A stretch of 64,000 bases of DNA from an uncultured Ruminiclostridium sp. GTDB lineage: Bacteria > Bacillota > Clostridia > Oscillospirales > Ruminococcaceae. Below the pieces are notes generated by a model, which did no database searches, was not told where the DNA came from, and saw only the letters and a program-made list of their open reading frames with translations. Made by a program: the position numbers and the translations under genes. Where the stretch lies: NCBI GenBank assembly GCA_934490165.1, contig CAKSTB010000002.1, positions 203,821 to 267,820 of the forward strand. Direction: 5' to 3'. This document shows, piece by piece, positions 17,640-26,629 of the stretch. The stretch's first letter is position 1, and the number at the start of each line of letters is the position of its first letter.

Positions 17640-18245
17640 TCATATCCGATTAAGATAAGTCTTGAAATCACCTACAAACTGATTTCCGCACCGTGCAAGC
17701 TCGCCGAGCACTCGTTCCGTGCCTTTTTCGGTCGTATACCAGTTTTCTTTGGTGATGTTATAGCAATGTACAGGGCAGACTATCATATCAACATTCGGAA
17801 AAGCCATTTGATACAGCATTAAGCAACGGCGGGCATGAAAGGCTTTGCAAACAATTATTGCACTTTTTATCGTTAAGCCCTTTTCGTCAACGGCTTTACG
17901 GGAGAAAAATGCATTATCACGGGTATGCCCCGACTTGCTTTCTTCGATGATTGCAGTCGGCAAAACGCCGTTTTTCACGAGTACATCTGTAAAAAACTCG
18001 CAGTCGGACTGATAATCACCGTTATAAATTTCCGCCTTTGAGCGGACACCGGGCCATTTTCCTCTTTTAACGCTTACTCCTCCCGACGGAACGATCCATT
18101 CAGCCAAGCCTTTGCGGTATAATTCGGCGGCATATTCGGGCTGTTTGGGGTGTGAGCCGCCCGGTAGAAAGATCGCATCGACCTTTTGGGGTTCTTCGGA
18201 TACAAAGATGAAATCCGAAATATCTGTAATGATTCTGTTTGTCAT
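17640..18245 (-). CDS. YdcF-like (DUF218) protein
   Basis: 201 residues from ATG 18245 (GGAGAAA upstream). DAIFLPGGSHPKQPEYAAELY, EWIVPSGG, EESKSGHTRDNAFFSRK and AIIVCKAFHARRCLM are the DUF218/YdcF pattern, a Rossmann-like fold that in E. coli YdcF binds S-adenosylmethionine. This version has no membrane segment. The substrate is unknown. Confidence 0.85.
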   Translation of the reverse strand: MTNRIITDISDFIFVSEEPQKVDAIFLPGGSHPKQPEYAAELYRKGLAEWIVPSGGVSVKRGKWPGVRSKAEIYNGDYQSDCEFFTDVLVKNGVLPTAIIEESKSGHTRDNAFFSRKAVDEKGLTIKSAIIVCKAFHARRCLMLYQMAFPNVDMIVCPVHCYNITKENWYTTEKGTERVLGELARCGNQFVGDFKTYLNRI

Positions 18246-18309
18246 AAGGTTTCTCCACTTAACATTTTTCAAAAAGAGAAATATGCAATTGATCCAGCTT
18301 GCTGTTTTA

Positions 18310-20520
18310 TTATTCCTCAGGTGTAAAGAAAACATTTCCGTTTTCATCGGTCGTAAATACCGTGAAGCCTGTATAGCACACATTTCCGTAAATGTCGTTG
18401 ATAACAAAGCTGTATCTGTAGTCGCCTGCCGGCAGATCTACGAACTTAATCATATCATCGCCGCTGTAGGTGCATTCATCGCCCTCCGCCTTGCCTGCAA
18501 AGTTACCCTCGCTGTCATAGGTGTTGAATATCGGCACTATGACATCGCCCTCTTTAAGCGGAACAACGCTCCTTGCCGACTCGCCGTTTTCGTTTACGCC
18601 GTCCCATGTTCCGAGTACGGTTATATCATACGCATTGCCGTCCCTCTCCATAGCTATACGCAGGTTGGTTTCCTTGCCGTTGAGCTTTATAGGTGAAGTG
18701 TAAACCGAGCTGCTGCCTTTTTCTTCTACTATATACATAGGAATGAGGTTATCTTCGATCATGTACCACTGACCGTCGAAAGTGTCCTCAACAAGTCCCG
18801 ATGAGAAATCGACCTTTGTACTCTGGTCAACGCCGAATTCAAGCAGTTCGCCTGTTTCCTCGTCCACACGGTAAACCGAGCAATTAACGCTTGCAAGGTT
18901 ATTTATAGTGTCATCTGTTACGGTGAAATAGAATGTTCCCTCATCGTCAAGCACAGGGCCTACATCTATCTGCACACTGCTCTTATCGCCGCAGAAGTCC
19001 ATATTGTCATTCTGATTATTATAATGCTCCCAGTTGCTTTCATAATCGGAATAGTCGCCGTCACTCCAGTAAACCGCACCGTCAGCAAGCCAATTGCTTT
19101 CACCGCTGTAGCCGTCTGTTGTGCCGTTTTCCGCACCGTATGCTATTCTGTCAACGAAGGTCATATAGTAAGGGCTCACGCATATCTTGCCGAATGTGGC
19201 AAGCTCGGTAGAGCCGGAAACACCGAAAGGATAGTAGGTCGAAAGACCTGTAGATCCGTACTTGTCCGCGCCATAGATATTATACACGACTGCCTTTTCC
19301 AGCGCCGACATGACCTTGTCTGCCTTGTCACCGGGAACTGTCGAGCTTATCATAGAGCCGAGATCGACCATATTTGTATAGCCCTCGGTTTCATTATTGC
19401 TACCGTAGGATCTTACCCCATAGATGCTTCTTATCATTTCTGCAAGCATTGCAGAATCGGCTGAACCTGCGTTCATTTCCTCGGCGGCGTCATTTACTGC
19501 TTTTACAAGTTCATCTATTCGGCTGAGATCCGTAATTGACAGAGTCGCCTCACCGCCTGCACCGATAGCATCGCATGACGCCATAAAGCTGTCAGCGACC
19601 GTCTTGCCAAGCTCGGCTGTATCCGCTGTCGGATTACTTTCCATAAAGCCTGCTATCTCGGTATAATCCCAGCCGTAGCCCGGCTCTGTTTCTTCCGATG
19701 CAAACATATAGTCTGCGTGCGGAGCAAGCATATTTGCCGTTTCTACTGTTGCCATAAGGCAAGCGTCAAAGCCGATGAACGCAAACTTATCCGTCATCTT
19801 GTCGTATATTGAGGTAAGCGCAGTGTCTATTTCCTCAAGCGACAGCGAATCGTTTTCATTCAGCTCGTCAAAGCACACGCCGCTTATACTTCCGCCGCCG
19901 TGATTCCAGAAGACAAGCCCCATTTTAGCCGCCGCATAGTTTTCTATACCCCAGCTTAAAAAATCGACAAGCACATCCTCCTTGCCCATATTAACCTGTT
20001 CTTTTTCTTCGACAAGGCTTATTTCTCCGCCCGTTACAACATAACGCTGTGTCTTTCCGGCAGAGATCCCGTATGTATCAGCCCATGCACCCGCACCGCC
20101 CGTCTGAATGACGAACTTCACGTTCTCGCTTTGTGAGCCTGCGACCATTTCCTCAATGTCGCCGCTCGCAAGCCCGTTCTCGCTTTCAAGGTCGCTGCCG
20201 CACATATAGATGAATACCGTCTGTGTGCCGTCCTCGCCCATAGGCTTTTCGGCTTCACGCTGTTTTCTTGTAATGCTTATCCCGTCCGAACCGCTGAACG
20301 TCAGCTTTGACGCACGACTGCCCGTAACACTTCCGTCATATTTATTATCACTGCCTTCGCTGCTTTCCGCATTGCCGCCGTCACTCGTCTGCCTGTTGTC
20401 GCTTGCCGTGCTGTCGGAAATCTCCTCCTCATCGTCAAGGCAACCGCTTGAAAGCACCGCCGTTGCAAGCACCGATGCCGCAAGCAGTGTCCGTAATATC
20501 TTTTCGCTTGTTTTTCTCAT
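18310..20520 (-). CDS. Clostripain-family (C11) cysteine peptidase, lipoprotein
   Basis: 736 residues from ATG 20520 (AAAAGGAGA upstream). A lipoprotein signal peptide ends in the lipobox LSSGC, so the mature protein is anchored outside the membrane by the Cys near residue 26. An acidic Ser/Asp linker follows. The C11 domain has the catalytic His in MGLVFWNHGGG and the catalytic Cys in FAFIGFDACLMATVE; GYGWDYT is also typical. The C-terminal 250 residues are beta-rich, probably a substrate or surface-binding part. C11 peptidases cut after Arg or Lys and are common in gut commensals. Confidence 0.92.
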   Translation of the reverse strand: MRKTSEKILRTLLAASVLATAVLSSGCLDDEEEISDSTASDNRQTSDGGNAESSEGSDNKYDGSVTGSRASKLTFSGSDGISITRKQREAEKPMGEDGTQTVFIYMCGSDLESENGLASGDIEEMVAGSQSENVKFVIQTGGAGAWADTYGISAGKTQRYVVTGGEISLVEEKEQVNMGKEDVLVDFLSWGIENYAAAKMGLVFWNHGGGSISGVCFDELNENDSLSLEEIDTALTSIYDKMTDKFAFIGFDACLMATVETANMLAPHADYMFASEETEPGYGWDYTEIAGFMESNPTADTAELGKTVADSFMASCDAIGAGGEATLSITDLSRIDELVKAVNDAAEEMNAGSADSAMLAEMIRSIYGVRSYGSNNETEGYTNMVDLGSMISSTVPGDKADKVMSALEKAVVYNIYGADKYGSTGLSTYYPFGVSGSTELATFGKICVSPYYMTFVDRIAYGAENGTTDGYSGESNWLADGAVYWSDGDYSDYESNWEHYNNQNDNMDFCGDKSSVQIDVGPVLDDEGTFYFTVTDDTINNLASVNCSVYRVDEETGELLEFGVDQSTKVDFSSGLVEDTFDGQWYMIEDNLIPMYIVEEKGSSSVYTSPIKLNGKETNLRIAMERDGNAYDITVLGTWDGVNENGESARSVVPLKEGDVIVPIFNTYDSEGNFAGKAEGDECTYSGDDMIKFVDLPAGDYRYSFVINDIYGNVCYTGFTVFTTDENGNVFFTPEE

Positions 20521-20734
20521 AAGCTCTCCTTTTCTCTTGGCCGTAATTATAACCATATTCTCACATTTAATTATAATCGTTTTTCTCGGAAATTGCAACG
20601 AAAAGGCACAAACGGCATTTAATCGGCTGAAAACGGTAATCCCCTTTCCATCCCCACAACCCTCTCACAACCACAACTCGCCTCGCACCAACCCTCCCAA
20701 ACCCGCACTATCCCTTGCTCAGCACCACATTCTT

Positions 20735-20900
20735 GGCTCCCTTGCCAAAGGGAGCTGGATTGCGACAAGGCTAATTCTTATTATAAATTGCAACATTTTG
20801 CGATTTCATAAACGTTAATATCCGCTCAACCCTATCTGTCGCAAGACTGAGGGATCGTTCGCAACCACTACCCTCACCAGCCCTTCCAAAACCTCAACCA
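20735..20900. repeat. Palindromic gut-Firmicute intergenic repeat, apparently interrupted
   Basis: GGCTCCCTT gcc AAAGGGAGC forms a hairpin, and ACTGAGGGATCGTTCGCAACC lies about 80 bases on. In many gut Clostridia these two blocks sit side by side (recalled). Here about 80 bases bounded by TTGCGACA (20760-20767) and its reverse complement TGTCGCAA (20837-20844) separate them. Confidence 0.5.
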
Positions 20901-20953
20901 CCTAAGTAAGCCTTGACTAACCTATTTTTTACAAAAATTTTTTCAAAAACCTC

Positions 20954-20982
20954 TTGACAAACATCAAAGTATCGGTTATAAT
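20954..20982 (+). promoter_or_regulatory. Promoter of rubrerythrin
   Basis: TTGACA (20954-20959), 17-base spacer, TATAAT (20977-20982): full consensus. Confidence 0.85.
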
Positions 20983-20992
20983 TAAAGCATCA

Positions 20993-21013
20993 AATCAGTA
21001 AGCGTTACTGATT
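20993..21013. promoter_or_regulatory. Dyad in the rubrerythrin 5' leader
   Basis: AATCAGTAA gcg TTACTGATT, a perfect 9-bp inverted repeat just after the expected start site; either a repressor site or an RNA hairpin at the 5' end. Confidence 0.6.
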
Positions 21014-21071
21014 TTGTTAAAAACGCTAACAAACAAAAGATTTACAATGATGAAAGGAAAGGTATTTTACT

Positions 21072-21623
21072 ATGAAAAAGTGGGTATGTCCGGTATGTGG
21101 TTATGTTCACGAGGGAGATACACCTCCCGAGTTCTGCCCCCAGTGCAAGGTTCCCGGCAGCAAGTTCACAGAGCTTAAGGAGAGCGAGAAGCTTGTATTT
21201 GCAGACGAGCACAAGGTAGGCGTTGCAAAGGCAGTTGAAGATGAAGAGATCATTGCAGGCTTAAAGGCTAACTTTGAGGGTGAATGCACAGAAGTAGGTA
21301 TGTATCTTGCTATGGCAAGAGCCGCTCACAGAGAGGGCTATCCCGAGGTAGGTCTTTACTACGAAAAGGCCGCATGGGAAGAAGCTGAGCACGCTGCAAA
21401 GTTCGCAGAGCTTTTAGGCGATGTTGTAAGCGCTTCGACAAAGGAAAATCTCGAGAAGAGAGTTGCCGCCGAGCACGGTGCTACACAGGGCAAGCTCGAT
21501 CTTGCAAAGAGAGCTAAGCAGTTAAATCTTGACGCTATCCACGACACGGTTCACGAGATGGCTAAGGACGAGGCTCGCCACGGCAAGGCATTTGAAGGTC
21601 TTTTAAACCGCTATTTTAAGTAA
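21072..21623 (+). CDS. Reverse-type rubrerythrin
   Basis: 183 residues. The rubredoxin-like Fe(SCys)4 domain is N-terminal (CPVCGY...CPQCKV, residues 6-25) and the diiron four-helix domain follows (EGECTEVGMYLAMARAA, EEAEHAAKFAEL, EHGATQGKL, AKDEARHGKAFEGLL). This is the reverse of classical rubrerythrin. It corresponds to the reverse rubrerythrins of Clostridium, which act as NADH-linked H2O2 and O2 reductases in oxidative stress defence. ATG 21072 has GAAAGGAAAGG upstream. Strong promoter and leader dyad suggest stress control. Confidence 0.94.
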   Translation: MKKWVCPVCGYVHEGDTPPEFCPQCKVPGSKFTELKESEKLVFADEHKVGVAKAVEDEEIIAGLKANFEGECTEVGMYLAMARAAHREGYPEVGLYYEKAAWEEAEHAAKFAELLGDVVSASTKENLEKRVAAEHGATQGKLDLAKRAKQLNLDAIHDTVHEMAKDEARHGKAFEGLLNRYFK

Positions 21624-21640
21624 ACGGCTGTGAGCCGTTT
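21622..21640 (+). terminator. Hairpin after rubrerythrin
   Basis: AAACGGCT gtg AGCCGTTT overlaps the stop codon; the T-tract is short. Confidence 0.5.
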
Positions 21641-21777
21641 CAAATTCCGCCTTTTATAACGATCCGGCTTATCGCAGGATAGCAAAACGGCGGGACTTAA
21701 CAAAGCGATAATCAATAAAAACGGTTTTAGCCGAGGTTGCGTTATCGGCGGATATTAACGCTACGAATATACAATTA

Positions 21778-21808
21778 AGGGGTACTGTGAAAAAGTCGCA
21801 GTACCCCT
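21778..21808. terminator. Bidirectional terminator between rubrerythrin and 21831 gene
   Basis: AGGGGTACTG (21778-21787) pairs perfectly with CAGTACCCCT (21799-21808); T-rich on both sides. Confidence 0.75.
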
Positions 21809-21830
21809 TGTTTTTGTATCAAGATGTCGG

Positions 21831-23300
21831 TTATTCCTTTTTTGAATCTACCATAGCCGCAAGATGCGCCGCCATCAATTTTGCAGTTTCATTACTGAGC
21901 GGGTCGGCAGGCTTGCTGTTACCGGTAAGGTGTATGATCTCCTGACGTTTCTTTGCTTTCTCCTTTTTAGGCTCGGGGAGAGAGTTGAAGAAGTCCTCAG
22001 ATGACACCTCAACATACTTATCATAGTTATCGATATAAGAACGGGCAGTTCCTATTATCTTTGAATATCCCGCATCACCTGAATTCTTCACCTCGGTGAA
22101 GAACTGATTTATCCTGTCGTCATGCACCTTTGCAAGGCAGGAGGCAACATAGGTATATGTTGCGGAAAGCTCGGGATTTCTCATAACGTTCAGCGCAAAA
22201 TCGATAAAATCGTCCTTGCTGTGATAACGCAGGTAGTTGCACGCGGCGGTAACACTGTTATAATAGTTCTCCGAAATTATGACCTTGCCGTCAAGCTCGG
22301 TCTGTCCTGTGAGCAATGCGTCAAGCATAGGCTTTGTAAGCTCGTCAACGCCCTGTGCACACGCTACCATATCCGCATCGGGATAGCGCTCGGAGAATGC
22401 GTCAAGCTGTTTCGGCAGACGCTTCTGTCCTGATTTCGGCACTACGCCGAGTTTCTGCTTTATAGCATCGTAAGTGTCCGGAGTAACATACTTTCTTGAT
22501 GTAAGACCTATACGCAATTGTTCTTTTGTCAGCGACTCAAACGGAACGCGGAAGGAAGCGGAAGAAAAGCCTATAGCTTTCTTTTCGCCGTTCTCATCTG
22601 CTACCTTCCAGATCTCTCTTAACGGCTGTATCTGCACGGTATAGAACGGCTTGCCTTCTATTGCCGCCGCACAAGCCGCATAGTGTCCCTTAAGAAGCAG
22701 AGAATAAAGTCCTGAAAAATGCAGTGAGATGCCGAACAGATCACCGTTTCTCAGCCCCTCGGCAGAAGCCTTCTTGATAAGGGAGGGGTCATATGCGGAC
22801 GGCTTTTCAGTCGGTATAAGAAAAGGTGCGCTGTACGCCTTGTCGCCTATCACCCTTATATTTCTGCTGCTGTTGCGCAGTTGCTTTGACACGCCGTAGC
22901 CCGACCAGAAGAACATACTCTCACCTGCCGTGGGATATGTTTCAACATATGTAACCGCATACAGTCCGTCAGGGAGCAGGCGCATAAACTGCTCAAGCGC
23001 GTACTCGGGTGAGCCGCCTGCCGCAAGTCTTGAATATGCGCCGTCTATGCTCTCGGCAATTATAGAGCCGCTTGAAGCACTGCCGTACTCACTAATTACC
23101 TTGTCCGCGTCATCATCGTCCATACCTCCGCTTATAGTCATAACCGGGGCATCGTGGGAATAAAGGCAGTACTTGTCGTACTCGGAATTCATACGGCATA
23201 TGCCTATCTTTGCAAGACCGTCCTTTACCGAGAAAACAAGCACCTCGCTGTCGTCTATATTGATATGCTCACATACTACCTGAGGTATCTTTTCACTCAT
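21831..23300 (-). CDS. Uncharacterised soluble protein
   Basis: 489 residues with no signal peptide, no membrane helix and no motif I recognise. The first 180 residues look mixed alpha/beta (VVCEHINIDDSEVLVFSVKDG, MTISGGMDDDDADKVISEYG). Residues about 290-440 look helical and repeat-like (helices around QLDAFSERYPDADMV, MLDALLTGQ, FIDFALNVMRNPEL, ASCLAKVHDDR). The C-terminus is Lys/Glu-rich. It starts 23 bases after the stop of the YcxB-like membrane protein and ends at a terminator, so the two form a two-gene operon. Confidence 0.75.
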   Translation of the reverse strand: MSEKIPQVVCEHINIDDSEVLVFSVKDGLAKIGICRMNSEYDKYCLYSHDAPVMTISGGMDDDDADKVISEYGSASSGSIIAESIDGAYSRLAAGGSPEYALEQFMRLLPDGLYAVTYVETYPTAGESMFFWSGYGVSKQLRNSSRNIRVIGDKAYSAPFLIPTEKPSAYDPSLIKKASAEGLRNGDLFGISLHFSGLYSLLLKGHYAACAAAIEGKPFYTVQIQPLREIWKVADENGEKKAIGFSSASFRVPFESLTKEQLRIGLTSRKYVTPDTYDAIKQKLGVVPKSGQKRLPKQLDAFSERYPDADMVACAQGVDELTKPMLDALLTGQTELDGKVIISENYYNSVTAACNYLRYHSKDDFIDFALNVMRNPELSATYTYVASCLAKVHDDRINQFFTEVKNSGDAGYSKIIGTARSYIDNYDKYVEVSSEDFFNSLPEPKKEKAKKRQEIIHLTGNSKPADPLSNETAKLMAAHLAAMVDSKKE

Positions 23301-23323
23301 ATTTTTACCTTTGCCCCTTTCGC

Positions 23324-24187
23324 TTACTTATCCTGCGTTCCGAGCGCAAGGTACTGTTCTATTTTGTCAAGTGCACCGCCGTCAAAAAACGACTTGGGTA
23401 TCCATACAAGCGGCTCTTTTCTTCTTGTCACGATAAACATTGAAGCTGTTTCGACATAGCTGTCGTTCATTCCGAAGCGTATGATCTCGTGCGGGCTGTA
23501 TACGCTTTCCTCTGTTGCGGATACGCCTGCCGGGCATATTGCGAACGTGACAGTTTCATCGCTTTCGGTACAGCTCTTTATCATTGACGCGTATTTAAGC
23601 TTTGTTACCGCCACCATTATAAGGTATGCTATAACCACTGCGCCGACGGCACAGAAGAACGTTCCCATTCCGAGATACCACCATGTATCCTCGGCAAAGC
23701 CGATAAGCATCTGAAACAGTACCGCCGCAAGCACGCCTGCCGCCAGAGCTATGCACCACAGAAATTTGCCCACCTTGCCGATAACGAGCGACAGAAGCGA
23801 AGAACGTATTTCTTTCGGGTTGTACTCACCCTTAGCGAATACCGCAGAGTCGGGTATGTCGTAATTTGAAAAGAAACGCTTGTCGGGGAGTATCCCGACC
23901 GATATATCACATTCGGTGTCACTGCCGGATATTGCGGAAAGAATTATCGTCTTTGCCGCAGTAAACTGCGAGCGTCCCGAAAATGCACGGTCAGGTATGT
24001 GATATGTCTGCTTTCCCGCCGTGATCGCTATATTGCCCTTGTCTATCTTCACCGACGAAACATCGCCCCACTCATATACGTCGGGGTGTGCGTCACCGGG
24101 GTAAATTACGGAGAATGTATCGGATATTATATAAGTCGTTCCGTTACTGTCAGTCATTACCTGACCGCACAGATGTTCAAACGCCAT
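23324..24187 (-). CDS. Membrane protein with YcxB-like C-terminal domain
   Basis: 287 residues. The N-terminal 125 residues are soluble and beta-rich (YIISDTFSVIYPGDAH, WGDVSSVKIDKGNIAIT). Two membrane helices lie at about residues 142-162 and 172-195. The C-terminal part (SVYSPHEIIRFGMNDSYVETASMFIVTRRKEPLVWIPKSFFDGG) has the YcxB-like pattern of a short PH-like barrel ending in a xWIPKxxF motif. Function unknown; first gene of a two-gene unit. Confidence 0.72.
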   Translation of the reverse strand: MAFEHLCGQVMTDSNGTTYIISDTFSVIYPGDAHPDVYEWGDVSSVKIDKGNIAITAGKQTYHIPDRAFSGRSQFTAAKTIILSAISGSDTECDISVGILPDKRFFSNYDIPDSAVFAKGEYNPKEIRSSLLSLVIGKVGKFLWCIALAAGVLAAVLFQMLIGFAEDTWWYLGMGTFFCAVGAVVIAYLIMVAVTKLKYASMIKSCTESDETVTFAICPAGVSATEESVYSPHEIIRFGMNDSYVETASMFIVTRRKEPLVWIPKSFFDGGALDKIEQYLALGTQDK

Positions 24188-24261
24188 TTACTGCCTCTTT
24201 TCCGCCCGGATAAAGCAGATGCTTTTCGGGCACAAATACTCTGTTTATTTATCGGCAGAAA

Positions 24262-24279
24262 ATACTTAATTTTAAGCTT
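24262..24279. repeat. 18-bp direct repeat, left flank of MITE-like element
   Basis: ATACTTAATTTTAAGCTT, identical to 24729-24746. The two copies abut the ends of the inserted element exactly, like a target-site duplication. Confidence 0.85.
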
Positions 24280-24728
24280 CAGACTGTTGAAAAACCTCTT
24301 AATTATTAAAAATTGGGGTGTCGAGTATTGCTTGCTCTGCTGGTTTTGCATCGTGCAAAACTTTTGGCAAGCAACCAAAGCATCCTTGCTTTGGGGCGAA
24401 GCCCCCGTACAGGTCGTCAGCCATTTGTGCCACTGCATCGTGCAGTGGCTTTATGTGGCTGACTGCAAGCATCCTTGCTTGGACTAGGGGCGGTAGCCCC
24501 AGTAATATAGCCCCGGCACGGATGCCGGGCGTGTATGCCACAAGGCTTTGCAGGACGCAAAGCCAACCAAGTATACACAGCCCTTCACCACGGGGAAGGG
24601 GTTTGGGGTTTCGGCAAGGATGCCGATATAGAACGCCCAAAGGCTTTGCAAGGACGCAAAGCCCACAAAGCGTTCTTAAAGGGATAGAGAATTCTATTTT
24701 TATAAAAACAAACTTTTTCTGCAAACTG
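24280..24728. mobile_element. MITE-like element, copy 1 (449 bp)
   Basis: The ends are inverted repeats: CAGACTGTTGAAAAA on the left and TTTTTCTGCAAACTG on the right. There is no coding frame. The inside is a chain of small hairpins, for example GGGGCGAAGCCCC, CACTGCATCGTGCAGTG, GGGGCGGTAGCCCC, CGGCACGGATGCCG and CGGCAAGGATGCCG. Copy 2 at 46711-46883 shares both ends and several internal blocks. Presumably moved by an enzyme encoded elsewhere. Confidence 0.8.
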
Positions 24729-24746
24729 ATACTTAATTTTAAGCTT
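24729..24746. repeat. 18-bp direct repeat, right flank of MITE-like element
   Basis: Exact copy of 24262-24279. Confidence 0.85.
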
Positions 24747-24868
24747 TACAGCATTTTTTTACATTCTGTTATGAAATCAGAATATGACGAACATTCCGAA
24801 GCACGGAAATTTAAGTGAAAATAAACTGAAAACACCCCGGCGGACTGCTATTTATATGCAAACTAATC

Positions 24869-24897
24869 TTGACTTTTTTTTGTAAAGCGGTTATAAT
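24869..24897 (+). promoter_or_regulatory. Promoter of the ilvBNC operon
   Basis: TTGACT (24869-24874), 17-base spacer, TATAAT (24892-24897), about 90 bases before ilvB. The leader is too short for a T-box and no leader peptide with runs of Ile, Leu or Val codons is seen. Confidence 0.75.
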
Positions 24898-24986
24898 TAT
24901 TGATAAGCACGAATTTTGCCGTGCGGCTTTGCTGTGTGAAAATACGGCATCAAAACAAACAGATTAACAAAGGGGTAGGTCGATAG

Positions 24987-26618
24987 ATGGCGTCAGAAAG
25001 AATGACGGTTGCAAGAGCTATGGTAAAAGCTCTCGAGGCGGAGGGTATAACAACGGTATTCGGTTATCCGGGTGCGGCTATATGTCCGTTTTATGATGAG
25101 CTTATAGGCTCGGGTATACGCCATATACTTGTGCGCCACGAGGTCAACGGCGGACACGCCGCAAGCGGTTATGCGCGTATGACAAGAAAACCCGCAGTTG
25201 CAATAGCAACATCGGGTCCCGGTGCGACAAACCTTATAACAGCTATAGCCACAGCTCACATGGACAGCATACCGATGGTTCTTATCACAGGTCAGGTAAG
25301 CAGTGAACAGATAGGTCGCGACGTTTTCCAGGAGGCAGATATAACAGGTGCTGCCGAGCCTTTCGTAAAGCACAGCTACCTTGTAAAGGATCCCGAGGAA
25401 ATGCCGGTCATATTCAAGAATGCATTTTACATTGCAGGCTCGGGCAGACCCGGTCCTGTGCTTATAGATATGCCTTTTGACGTACAGAAGGCAGAGATAG
25501 ATTTTGAATATCCCGAAACAGTGGATATCCGCTCGTACAAGCCCAGCGTTCAGGGAAACAAGCTCCAGATAAAGCGTGCCGTTGCCGCTATCGAAAAGAG
25601 CAAGAAGCCCCTTATCTGCGCAGGCGGCGGTATCTTCACCGCAGGAGCGGAAAAACTGCTTGAGCAGTTTATGCAACTGACCGATATACCTGTTGTAAAC
25701 ACTATGATGGGCATGAGCAGTGTTCCTGCCGACAACCCGCTGTTTTACGGAATGATAGGTATGCACGGTGTCAAGAGTGCAAACTACGCTATCAACAACT
25801 GCGACCTGCTGATACTTCTCGGTGCGAGAGTAGGCGACAGAGCGGTCACGGCGATAAGCAGACTTGAGGGCGCAACAGTAATACACATAGATGTTGACCC
25901 CGCAGAAATAGGCAAGAATCTTGCCGCAACGATACCCGTTGTAGGCGATGTTAAAAATATACTCGAACAGCTTATATCCTGTGCGCAAAACTACGACCAT
26001 TACGAATGGAAGCAGGAACTTAACGAGGTAAGAAAAACACAGGACAAGCCGATCGAAGCCGAACCCGAGGGCTGTGTAAACCCCAAGGCGTTCATAAGGC
26101 TTCTTGGGCAGAAGCTCCCCGATAACTCCGTTGTATGCGCCGATGTCGGACAGAATCAGATATGGGCTGTCAACAATATCGGGCTCAAAAGCGGCAGATT
26201 TATCACATCGGGCGGTATGGGAACGATGGGTTATTCCGTTCCTGCGGCACTCGGTGCAAAGGCGGCGTGCCCCGACAGTGAGGTCGTTGCGGTATGCGGT
26301 GACGGAAGCTTCCAGATGCAGTTCATGGAGCTTGCAACGATGATACAGCATGACATTGCGGTAAAGGTGATCGTCATGACGAACAATCGTTTAGGTATGG
26401 TAAGAGAGCTTCAGACAAACGGTTATGACAACAGGCTTACGGCGGTATTCCTTGACGGAAGCCCCGACTTCATAAAGCTTGCGGACAGCTACGGCATACC
26501 CGCAAAAAGAGTTACGGATATAGCTGATGCGGACAAGGCAATTGACGAGATGCTCTCGGCAAAGGGCTGTTATCTGCTTGAAGTCAGAGTAGCCGAAAAC
26601 GAAAAGACTATACTGTAA
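24987..26618 (+). CDS. ilvB: Acetolactate synthase, large subunit
   Basis: 543 residues. Catalytic Glu lies in RHEVNGGHAASGYAR, the FAD/central domain in residues 190-330, and the thiamine diphosphate and Mg2+ motif in GDGSFQMQFMELATMIQHDIAVKVIVMTNN. It joins two pyruvates, or pyruvate and 2-oxobutyrate, in the first common step of Val, Leu and Ile synthesis. AAGGGGTAGG precedes ATG 24987. The ilvN gene follows after 11 bases. Confidence 0.96.
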   Translation: MASERMTVARAMVKALEAEGITTVFGYPGAAICPFYDELIGSGIRHILVRHEVNGGHAASGYARMTRKPAVAIATSGPGATNLITAIATAHMDSIPMVLITGQVSSEQIGRDVFQEADITGAAEPFVKHSYLVKDPEEMPVIFKNAFYIAGSGRPGPVLIDMPFDVQKAEIDFEYPETVDIRSYKPSVQGNKLQIKRAVAAIEKSKKPLICAGGGIFTAGAEKLLEQFMQLTDIPVVNTMMGMSSVPADNPLFYGMIGMHGVKSANYAINNCDLLILLGARVGDRAVTAISRLEGATVIHIDVDPAEIGKNLAATIPVVGDVKNILEQLISCAQNYDHYEWKQELNEVRKTQDKPIEAEPEGCVNPKAFIRLLGQKLPDNSVVCADVGQNQIWAVNNIGLKSGRFITSGGMGTMGYSVPAALGAKAACPDSEVVAVCGDGSFQMQFMELATMIQHDIAVKVIVMTNNRLGMVRELQTNGYDNRLTAVFLDGSPDFIKLADSYGIPAKRVTDIADADKAIDEMLSAKGCYLLEVRVAENEKTIL

Positions 26619-26629
26619 AGGGTGAGCCT

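Larger units (their letters stand above)
20521..21071. other. Gene-free region with intergenic repeat and rubrerythrin promoter
   Basis: No credible coding frame. Contains a palindromic repeat (20735-20900), the rubrerythrin promoter (20954-20982) and a 21-bp dyad (20993-21013). Confidence 0.7.

Noticed and set aside
24280..24728. Transposase gene for the MITE-like element.
   Set aside because: Neither copy holds a coding frame; both are non-autonomous.
24898..24986. T-box or attenuator before ilvB.
   Set aside because: The leader is only about 90 bases with no specifier loop, T-box sequence or Ile/Leu/Val codon run.
24993..26351. A 452-codon frame antisense to ilvB.
   Set aside because: Shadow of a GC-biased coding gene; no ribosome site and a Cys/Tyr/Arg-rich composition typical of antisense frames.
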